A DNA stretch of 64,000 nucleotides from Atherix ibis (Eukaryota; Arthropoda; Insecta; Diptera; Athericidae): contig OY282606.1 in the NCBI GenBank assembly GCA_958298945.1, positions 57,921,920-57,985,919 of the forward strand, given 5' to 3'. The notes beneath the pieces are model-generated. The model was not told the origin of the DNA, ran no database searches, and worked only from the letters and a program-made list of their open reading frames with translations. Position 1 is the first letter of the stretch; each line of letters opens with the position of its first letter. This document shows, in pieces, positions 38,801 through 50,800 of the stretch. A program made the translations under genes and the position numbers.

Positions 38801-41800
38801 ACTTTACTTAGAAATTTTCAGGCGGATTTTTCGGTAGGTGTTTTCAAAAAACATATTATTTTCCATTTTCTTCTATTCTTTCGATCTTCTATTAAATACA
38901 TTCATATAAAAAAATACAAAAAGTTTGCTATGAAACGAAATCACAAACGATCAATATAGGCGATAGATCTCAAATCTATATATTCATACAAAAACTAGAA
39001 CTATTATAAAACTCGTAATGAAATATTAAATTAGAATTTTTTTCAAAGTTCTAATAAATAATAATAAAAATAGTTTTGAAAGTTTTTACAGCTTACAACT
39101 TGGAAGCCACTTAAAAGCACGCGTTTTTATTTAGATTTGCTAAGGAATGAATCTTACTTATTAAGTATTATTCGTAAATTCACGTTTTCACATTTTCAGA
39201 ATTCGTTCTGCTCGGAAAGTTTATTTGTGAATTTAGAGGAGTGGGAAGTGGTTATTCTGAACTTAAGCAAAATAACTAGTACTTTAATATTATTTTATTT
39301 AGCACTATGTCAGTAGACGCGGTTTTTAATAATAATAAAGATGAAGAATACGTTAAAAAGTTAATTAAATCTCATAGTTATTTTCAATTATTTTTTTAAT
39401 TGAATTCACTTAATAATCTTAGCGAGTCATAGTTGTCCAGAGCAGTCATTATGACAGTGTCTTTACATAAGATAAAAACTAATTTGTAGGTTCATATTTA
39501 TTCTTTTTTTTAACAAATCATTATAGGAAGTTTAAATTATTTTACGTTTATTTCTTTATATGTTGTTTATTATCAATTCAAGTGAACGTAAAACTGTAAT
39601 GTAAATTCAAGACACTAAACGCCATTCAAGTAACATTAGTGTTGACATGTAGATTCTAAGTTACATCGCACTAAATATCGATTCGCGACTGGATGTCCTA
39701 AATTGCATTCGTTTAGGTATCATTTATGATATTAGTTCAACTTTTTTATAGTTTTTTTTCGAGTAATATGGGCAGATATTTGCGAAGTCTTAAGTGCCAT
39801 TTTTACGACCACTTATGTCATTTGACGATTGCTTTAGGGCCGAGTGCTTTCTATGTCACAAAATGTGTGTAAAAACTATTGGTATCTTCTACAAATATCA
39901 ACACTTTAAACACTCTAACAAGATTAGAAAAATTGCAATATTTGATGGTTCTAGAAATATTATTTTCAAGATTACATAAACATTTTTAACATTTATCTGG
40001 TACTAACATAATAACATTTTGGTTCAATTCTTTTATTATGTACTAGAAAAACGTTTCAATTCTCATGGAAAGTTTAAAAATATTATAAAAGCTTTAAGTA
40101 ATATGTACTATTTGTTCGCTATTTGGAAGGTATTTGAAATATAAAACACATTTTACAACTTGTTTTTGAAATTTACTTAAGTTTTATTATAATAATTAAG
40201 GTTTTTTTTCAATAGGGGTGATATGTTTTCAAATGGACCGAGTGGTGCTATTTTAAATGTCAAAATCTTCTGTCACTGTCCTTCGTATTCACTGTCACTG
40301 TCAGTCGTATTCTGTGAGGCTTGCAATTTATTTATGGAAAGATACACGCCTCAATAACGCTTGGAAATTATCCAATTTGTTTAGCAAAATAATCGTTCTT
40401 TTATTGCAACTTATCGTGCGCTTCTTCCAATTCATAATCGGCCTAGTGTGTTCGCTATTCGGCGAAGTGTGGAAATTTTTCAACGAAATTTTTCTTTACG
40501 CAATATTCGCGTGCCAGTAAAACAAGGATCCGTGTAAGAGTCGAGAATATTGTTGCCGTTCAGGCACTATAAGGATATTCATAATTTCTTTAGTGTAAGT
40601 GATTTATAATAAAAAGAGTGTTGAAGACCCAAACATGGCATATGCTTGGAACTTCATCAAAACATGGAGTATTTTACAGTTGGATTTGGCTTTACATCCT
40701 TAAAAAATTCTCATCAGTTTTTTCCACGAAAATATATTTTTTTAAACTAGGTGTATTTTCATCTCTTTAGAGCAGTGAATAAACAAAATTGTCGTTACTG
40801 GGCTGAAGTCAATCCACAAATTATTCACAAGATACATTTATATTTTTCCGGAAAAGTGACCATTAAGTGTGGTTTATGGTAAGATGGAATCTTCGGAACT
40901 TATTTTTTTTCAAAATTAGGAAGAAGTTGCCGTCAAATTGTCAGTGGCTACAGATACAGATCTTGGAAGATATTATTTAACGAATATGTGGTTTCAACAA
41001 AACGGCGCTATGTCTCACACAGCCCATGCCATAATCTATTTATTGCGGGAAATGTTTGGCGAGTCGATAATTTCAAGAATTGCAGATGTAATGAATGGCC
41101 TCCAAGAAGTTGTGATTTAATACCTTCTTCTTGTGCGGTTATTTAAAATCATTGGTCAATGTTAATAAGCCACCGACCATTCATGCATTAAAATTGAGTA
41201 TTGTACGCTGAATACGTGAAATCATGCCGGTTTATTGCATAAGGTGGTCGAACATTGGAATCATCGTATTTGGTTCTGTATACGGAGCAGTGAATGATGT
41301 TATTTTTAGAGCATTATTGCACTGATTATACATCAAAATAAAATAGTAAATTTTGCACTTCCACATTTTTTTAGTTTTATTCAACAAAAAAAATATTACT
41401 ACAATATTATTTAAAAATCCTGTATTACGAGTATTAAGGGCATTTCATAGTAACTATTATAGTCATCTATTTTAACACAAAATGTATTACCAACAATATT
41501 TTATTTTAAGAAAATAACATAATCGAACAAATACTCGTAAAACGAAAATTTGTTGAGGTTGGGTTCCGAATTGTAACAAAACTTTCAATTATCAAGGTTA
41601 ATTGGAGGCGCACATAATTTTCAAAGTTCAATCATTACCTAAGAATACAATAAACTATTTCGATTTAAATTATAACAATAAGTTGTAATTTTTTTTGGTA
41701 AAACCGACTTTTTGAGAGGGCAGGCAGTTGGTTAGCTTTAAAGTCTCATACTTGATAAAAATTTCATTCACATTCTTTCTAATAATTTGGGTTAATTTTT

Positions 41801-44800
41801 CAATTGTTATTGTTGATCAAAAGATTACGAGAAATTTTCTATTAGATCAGGTCATGTTCATTCTAAAAAATATTTATTCTCAAATAAATGTGATTTTCGG
41901 GTTATTTGAATTTTTTATAATGTATAGAGTAGGTTGTACATGAAAAGACGATCGTAAGTAGCATCACCTACGCATTTAATAAATACTTTAAACTTAAGCC
42001 AATTGAATAGAAAATCAATCTAAAATGCCCACTGGATTTTTGTTGAATAAGCCTTGATTGCTAGCTTATCACTCTAACTGCAATCATTGTGGAAAATGAT
42101 TTTTGTGTTCCTGAAAGTAACTGCCTGGGAGCGATTTTACAGAATATTATCTTTCTCAGAGATATGGTAACTATTTTACGCATGGTACTCAGATCATTCT
42201 AACGATATTTTAAGTCACCGGTTTACGTATTTCGACTTCGTTGGTAATTTTTAAAAACATTTCTAAAGTCTTACAGGTTATAACAACTTAGACTATTTGC
42301 GAAAGCTAAAGATACGGTTATCATATTAGCCGAATTTTAATTTAAAAAAAAACGTTTAAACACAATACGCAAACGTCCCAGGGTCCCTAAATTAAGACAC
42401 ACGCATTACTTTCTCACGTGACAATAATACGTGTAGCCTATTAATATCTACACCGTCCTTAATAAAAATAGAAGAGTCAAAAAAGAATGTCCCTCAATTT
42501 TGTAATAATGTAGGAATTTAATAGTAAACGTCCGAAAACTCTTACTGATTTTTTTATATTAAATAATGAAACAAAATAAAAATATTATGTTCTAATTCCC
42601 TTACAATAATTTTATTTAAAATTACAATTTTTAATTCTAATTATAATTTTACTAAAACAGATTCGTTCAGGCTAGCAGCCACGTAATTCTAGTCTGAAAT
42701 ATAGACAAATTACTTCAATCTGTGTTATACTAAGTGGACGTAAAGTCGTGCAGGATTATTTTAAATGATCCTATTTTTTTCATTTTTAATTTACAAATAT
42801 GTCCCGGTATAAATTTTCTTGGTTTTTAAATTAAATTTGTTCAAAATAATAAATGTTAGAAGTAATACAAATTTACTTAGCATTGCAACCCCACTTTAGG
42901 TTTTTAGTTCGTACGACAGAAGAGTTTCTATATTATTTGATTTAAATATAGCCACAAAAATATCATAGTTTTTATAGCAATGCAATAAATTATAAACTCT
43001 TTTCAATTATGCTATAAATAATGGAATATTTCGTCTATTATAATAACAATATAGCCTAATATAAGCGAATTTACTTAAATAAATTTTTCTATCTCTTTAT
43101 GTCTTAGAAAGGATAGCCCTGGTGTTAAGGCCTCATTAAAAACCCAAGTATTTATAATATTCCTGATTAACTACGAATATTGCTCTGGATTTTTTATGAT
43201 TGTATTGAATTTTCGTATGAGAATTGTTAAAACTATTAACTTGCAGTAATTATAAAGCTTGCTGGAATATAGAAAAATGTGTTATCGAGCAAAATGGACA
43301 GTACATCATTGATTGATATTTGTTCTTTTTATACTCGTATAAATTAATACACTTTTTAAAACAGAAAACATGGATCATAACTTTTCCGACAACTAAAGTA
43401 GATCAAAATAGGATGTTTTAACTTTGCAAACATTTCTTATGACCATCGATATATGTTTGGGAGATCTATAAACAGACAACCTTTTCTTGGCTGCTTTTCT
43501 TATCTCTACTAGAGGAAAGTAATTAAAAGTATTATTCGGGTTAACCAGAGATTCCTTTGTACTGAAAGTCCATTTTTTCCAGACAAGAACCGGATATATG
43601 ATTAAAATATATGCTACAATCTCCACCACTATCAGACATAGTGTACTGCTGTAATATTCAAATTAACAATGTCCTATCGTTAGCGCTACTATCCATTTAA
43701 AAAAAGGTTGCGTCAAACTAAGCACTTTTCTTTGACTAGAGCCTTCTAAAAACTCAACTGAGATATCTTGGCTCTGCTACCGTTGATAAAGGGGCCAAGA
43801 ATTTACTGTTTCTTCTGAACAATTTATCGATGAAATATTTTACCATCCTTAAGCTCAAGGCATGAAACTGAATAAATGAATGATCTCTGTTTTATCAGTA
43901 AATCTGCCGTTCCATTATCAATGATTCCATGTTCTCTTCTCCAAATCAGTGTCAGCTCATTTTGAATTTCACATTCATCGAATTTGTGTACACATTTTAA
44001 TATCGTTGCAGAATTTATTTTGGTCTGTTTTATACCATATACCCAATTAACGCCTGAAAATGAAAGACGATCTTTTTTAGGGAATTAATATTTTATTCAA
44101 TTAAATATTGTCCAGTCTGATCCAATACCCTTTGCCATCTTTCGGGCAATAGCATGATTCCGCGCTCATAAAATTTTTGTTCTTTGCTGGCAAAAAACTG
44201 ATCTAAGTGATTTTTGACCTCCTCCTTTGAATTAAACGTTTTACCGTCTAAACATTTTTGTAGAGACCAGAACAAATGATAGTCAGAAGGTGCTACGTCT
44301 GGAGAGTATGGTGGTTGTGGGAGAATATAGCATCCAAGCTCTAAAAGCTTTTGCCGAGTGGTCAAACTTGTATGTGGTTTCGCATTATCTTGTTAGAGCA
44401 CTATACCTTTCCCATTGAGCAATTCTGGCCTTTTTTCTTTAAGTGAATCATTCAATTTGTCCAACTGATGACAGTACACTTCAGAATTGATCGTTGTGTT
44501 ACTCGGTAGAAGCTCAAAATAAACGATTCCTTTGAAATCCCACCAAACAGATAGCATAACCTTTTTTTAATGAATATTGGCTTTCGAATTGCTTTGAGCC
44601 GGTTCATATTTTCTACTCCAGGATCTTTTGCGCTTAACATTGTTGTAGACAACCCATTTCTCGTCCCCAGTGATGATACGCTTCAAAAATGGATCATTTT
44701 CTTGGCGTTTGAGAATCAAATCACAATCGCCAATGTGACGGCAGAAATTTTTTTCCGTAAGAAGATGAGGAACCCATATGTCGAGCTTTGAGATAAAACC

Positions 44801-47800
44801 TAGCCGTTTCAACTGATCATGAACGGTCGAATTCAATAAATTTAATCTCTCAGCGATCTCACGTTGTTATTCGTCGGTTTGCAACAATTAATGCCTTTAT
44901 TGAGTCTTAATCAGCTTCAATTGGCTTTCCAGAACGTGGATCGAAATGTTACAAACCAACTTTGGGACTGGGGCTCATTTAACACATCTTCTCCATAGAC
45001 GTCGGATAATTTTTTTCTTGCTTGAACAGCATTTTTATATTTTCTATAGTAAAAAAGTAAAATATACCGAAAATGCTGTTTTTCACTTTCTATATTTAAA
45101 AGGGTATCAAAGCAAACCTTGTTATGTCAGCTGTCAAAATACATATATGCGGCTTAAATGTGAAGTTGGTTGTGAAAAAATACAATTAGGAAATTACTTT
45201 CCGGAAAACCCAATACAATCTTATTAGGATTCTTTTATTCCCTACTTGACATTTTTATCCACATGATTTTGCGCTTGAAACAAAGTCAACAAGCAAATTG
45301 ATATTATGCGTTACGCGTCCCCATGTTCAGAATCTCTAAAAATACGCCTTTGCTGTCATTCATGGACCCATCTGTGAAGATAAAAATATCCCCTTCCGTC
45401 CTATTTAAAAGAAATTTATTACTATTGCGTATTTTGTGATACCTATAGTAATCTTTACGCCATTCGTACCATCCATAGTTCCTTTTAAATATATGTGCTT
45501 CGATATTGGATCTTTTTGACGTTAAATGTTTTTTAAATAGGGCATTTTGACCAATTTTGGAAAAGCTTATTTTCTAATCAATAAAATTGATTTTAACTCC
45601 TAACACATTTATATGTTTCTTTGAAATTATGGATTTTTTTAAATATTTCTTTTTAAATTAATTAGCAGTGTTTCTAATTATAGAGATGTCCTTTAACCAA
45701 GTTAATATAATTAAAATAGTCTTCAATAATAATGATCAAAGAAAATATGTGATAAATTGTAAATAAAAAAATATATTGAAAATGACTATTTTTTTCCAAC
45801 AATTTCGATTATTAAATAATGTTAATTTTTCCAATTTTATAAAAATGAGTTAAAAATTAAAAAAAAAATAATTGTGGAATGAAAAATTGCTTTTTCTGTA
45901 TATTGGTATTGTTAAACTGTGCTTGAGGGTTGATGGTGTCGATATAGTGAATATACGAGTATTTTTAAAAAAATTAGGTAACACTGTTATTATTATAATG
46001 TCACATAACTGGAAAATAGTTTCTACTATCTTCGGCCATTTTTTGTTAATATTTAATTGAAAACATTTTATTTTAATTAAATATAGTCTACTAATTTTTT
46101 TCTAGACTAGGCAGCACATTTTAACTCAATATCTAAATATTTTGAAATGCAATAATAGCATTTAATGGCAGGAGGTAAACTCCTTTATTCATAATCTATC
46201 ACAAAACTTCTTTTGTAAAAAAATTATCTCTAATAGATAAGTAACATAGCAACAGTTTTTTGAGTAATTAACTATAAGAATGCATTCCAATTATGGAGAT
46301 ACGAGAGCATAATTTTGGTAATAAGTATAACACTTTATAAATATTTTTATCAGACATTTTAGATTTATATATTTTATAAGTCACCATCTAACTAAATTGA
46401 TTTTGTATTTATTGAATAATTTAAAAATTTCAGGTGGCCATAGTACATTCTTTGCTCTATTGAACTCACTCGTCCACATTGTCATGTATTTTTACTATAT
46501 GGTAGCTGCAATGGGTCCCAAATACCAAAAATACATTTGGTGGAAAAAGTACTTAACAACTTTCCAAATGGTAACAATGAAACTACATTTTTTTGCAGTT
46601 GTTTTTTAAATATTTTGATTTCATAAATGTTTCATATTCCTACTGTATTTTCGCAGGTACAATTTGTAGCAATTTTCACTCATCAATTCCAACTGCTGTT
46701 CAGGGAATGTAACTATCCCAAAGGGTTTATGGTTTGGATTGGCTTACACGGAGTGATGTTCCTGTTCCTATTCTCAGACTTTTACAAAGCAAAATATCTG
46801 AACGCAGCCCAACGAACAAAAAATTTACTTGCAAAACAAAATGGACACGCGAAAGCTTACACAAATGGCTGTGCCAATGGCGTTTCGAATGGTAAAGCGA
46901 ATGGTTCTGCGAACGGTAAATCAAATGGTGTCAATGGCCATTTAACATATACAAACGGTGACAATAATGGTGCATGTATGGTAAGTACATAGCAATAAAA
47001 TATTTATTTCTAAGAAATTTGATTCTTTAAAAAAAGTTATATAATCACAATTGCTTTAAGAAACTCAATATGAAATCTATAGGATCCTTCCACTTTACTA
47101 CATTACATTAATCCTTTGATAAGTTTGCTTGAATCACTGAAAAAATATATTGGTTGACCACTTTTTAATTTAGCTACCTGATTTCAGGCGAAGTTTAATT
47201 GGCGTTAAGCAATTAAATGGGAATATTTTGTAGAGGTCCTGAACAAAGGGAACATTAAGGTCACGATGTATTATGGTGTTACGAACATATAAGGCGGCAT
47301 CAACCATATTACAGAGGATCTTGGATTGTAAGTCTTGGACGCGATAGGAAATGGAACGTTTTGTTGAACCCCAAAGTTCAATTCCATATGTCCAAATAGG
47401 TTTTATAATTGTATTGTAGATGAGAAGTTTACTTTTGGCTGTTAGTTTCGAGCGTTTGTCAAGTAGTCTGACGAAGAAGAAATTGGAGTGAATGTTATGT
47501 TTTATGGATTTTCTAACAAGGGTAGCTGTTCCACCATGCGCCGTACTGTGTATTTATCGTAGTCTCGTAGCATAAAGTATGACCTGGATGTAAAGTGCGT
47601 CTCAGTAAATAAAGTAATCTCAATGCGTCTGTCATGTAGGATAATGTTCAGTTCTTGTCGATGGGGGTTCAATCCATTTGTGTTCCATAAAAGGATGGAG
47701 AGGGAATTTTTGGTGCACGACGATATTTATTTTTGAACAGTGGACGACAAAACTGACACAATGGACATCAAAGAATTTACAAGTGGTGTTAGTATTTTAT

Positions 47801-50800
47801 TTAGTTGCTATATATCTTGGGATAATAATAACGAAGGGGGAATATAGTTCTTAATGGTAGATTGTTGTCATTGTGGTTATTGTAATTGTGGCTGCTGAGT
47901 TGAAATATGAACCTTTTTTTATTAAAAATTCAATGTTCTTTTGAAAACCTAAACAGAAATTAAAAAATTAAAACTTCATTGCATGCTAATGATATTTATT
48001 CTTAATAAGAATTTTAAATAAAAATTATGAAGAAAAAAAACAATTTCAAATTTTGCAAACTTAAAATATTAAAATATAATAATTTCTGTAATGAAATTAT
48101 TAAAAATTGAATAAGAAATTGTTCGATCAGTGTTGCAAACGAACATGATTCTCCACAGGTTCTAACATATTATATATTTTTTATAGCAAATGAGTAAAGA
48201 AAACATCTCTTGGAATATGTATCTTCAACGAACATGCCGAATTCGTCGCTGACATACCTTCCGTTACTATTGTAGCATGGTCGTTTACTGATCTTTTTAA
48301 GAAACATTTTCACAAAATTATGATAAATTTGCTCCATTTTGGAAAAATTGGATTTATTTTATCAAATGATAATTTCAAGATAGTAGTAAATTTTCATACA
48401 CAATAGTCAAAGCAGAATCTGATGCTTACAGATACATAATTTTCGACCCCATTTTCACATATCCTTGTATAGTATTTTATTTTCGAAAACAAATTGCTGT
48501 TAACAAAAATAATCTGAGAAGTATACTAACTAGTCCGTAACTCAAGTAAATCTATTCATTAGTATCCTATATCACAACCAAATTACTATATGAATCTACA
48601 AAACGTATAAAACAAAAATAGATAATTTCCCATAATTACTAATATTAGTAGTACTGGCGTCAGAAGTACTTTCAAAAAAGCAGTAAAATTGATTTTCGAA
48701 AACAAGTATAAACGGTAATTCAATGGAAAACAGGTTCCAATGACGTTATTTTCCGCTCTTCAATGAAATTAAAAAAAAGGAAAATGTTCATTTATAAATG
48801 CAAAAATAATAATAATAATAATAATAATAGTAATGATAATTGTGAAGGTCTTTGAATAAATTTACCACTTCGTGTTCGATTATGAAAAGGGTAGTGTACT
48901 AGTTGGTGTAAAGAACCTGGCGACGAGTTGTTGACATTGTACGGAATCTTATTATTATTATATCTTCTGAGGTTCGCGAGTAACCTTTTCAATTAAATTC
49001 TTAATTATTTGCTAATGCTAGACTTGACAAAAATATAAAAAACTGGTTTTTTTTCAATTTTAATTAATTTAATACAATAAGCGACTATTACAAAATAATT
49101 GATTCCAAAATGACGTATATCGTATCTATAATTTGTTAGACCTTCTCTCAAAGCAAAAACTAGATATGTATGGATGTAAATAGAAAGAAATGATTTTTCT
49201 TGCTCTTACTTAGAATTTGTGTATTTTGTAAGTGTTAATATTTTTTATCAGATAAAGTCTTAACTATTTCAATTAAAGAAACAAAATTACCATTAATTGT
49301 CATCGTTTATATTTTTTGCGCAAAAAAAATAGTTAAAGTTTATAAGGCATCATTTCTTTTTATCTGGAAAAAGGCAAAGTAATTAAACAACAATTAAATT
49401 TGAATCTATCAACACAATTTTCTACTGTAGGATATTAAATTTTGCTATTTACGGATGGGAATATATTATTTTCATACGTAATGGATCCTTATGGATTATA
49501 TTTTGAATGGAAAATCAGTTATTGAAAATTAGACTAAGAAATGATAGCGACTGAAAATAGATATTTTTTTATAATTAAGTCGCAATCAAAGAGTATTATA
49601 TATCGTTATAGTGGTCGTGGTACATTATCTGACTGTTAGGTTTTAGTGACCATCTAGCTCGAGAATGCCGTTGCCTCATTCTTTCTCTCTCGCACAATCT
49701 AACATACACCGGGAAGACCCCACAGATGATTAGCTGCATCCAGATATATGCGAATGGGTCGGCTGCAGCTATGAATGAGTTGAGTGTGTACATGTGTGAG
49801 AATGGGCTGGATGTTGCACAGATCCAGGAGCCATACTCTTATGGTGGATCAATGTGCGGATCGGGAAGATCCGCCAGGACGTTCACCAGTGCCAGGACCT
49901 GGTGTGGGTATGGATGCAATGAGAGTAGATAAGTGTTCTAATGAACTTGATGTGTGTGTGTGGTTAAAGAAGAGGGAGATAGAGCTTTATACTGTCTCGG
50001 TGTATTGCAGGTTTAGATCTGAAATAGGGCAAAACCTGCGATATCTCGATACAGTGCTGACTAGATGGGGAAGTTCGCCTGTGCTTATTAGTATGGACGC
50101 GAATGCTGTTTCTCCTCTCTGACATAGCAAGAGGGGTGACACTGACCAAACGAGTTGTGTGAGGGGCAGGCAGTGGGTAGAGTGATATTGATGTCACACT
50201 CGTGCTGCTGACTATTATGAGTATGAGTGGAAGATATTGCCTGAGAGGCGGGTGAGCGATCACAACCTCATTGAACTGGTGGTGACTGCACCAACAGATG
50301 ACCATCGGGAACGCTCGACACGTGCAAGGCGGTGGCATACTGTCTTTGTGAGATTTCAGTCGATGCGATTGGATGAGAACGTAGTTGAACTGAGCAGATA
50401 CCTGAATGTTGTGAATGATACGTGTATCATTAACGAGTAGAGGGGCGTAGGAAAGTAGCCCATGGTGAAAGCGGGAGCTAAGCGAGAAAAGAAGCAAAGT
50501 TGGTAGTCTGCGTAGGGCCTACCAGCGATGTAGGTGCCATGAAGCGGATGCGCATACTGAAGGTGAGAGCTTCAGGGCGGCCAGAGCGAAGTATGTGACA
50601 AGTATTAGACTTGCCAAGGAAACGGACTGGCAACGGTATATGAGTGAATGTGGAAATTCGGATGTGTGGGGTCCGGTGTATCGATTGTGCATGCGCAAAG
50701 GTTCTCGAAATGATATTTCGATTATCAGAGTGAATGATGGGTATACGAATAATTGGGAGGATAGTGTGAATGCATTAATGAATGAATTCTTTCCTGGGAT

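Noticed and set aside
38459..38850. Regularly spaced short repeats as a possible CRISPR array
   Set aside because: Units are 12-14 bp, diverged and without unique spacers, in a eukaryotic intron.
46397..46609. Single-exon gene over ELOVL exon 5
   Set aside because: The frame includes intronic sequence on both sides; the acceptor at 46433 and donor at 46571 give the correct elongase junctions.
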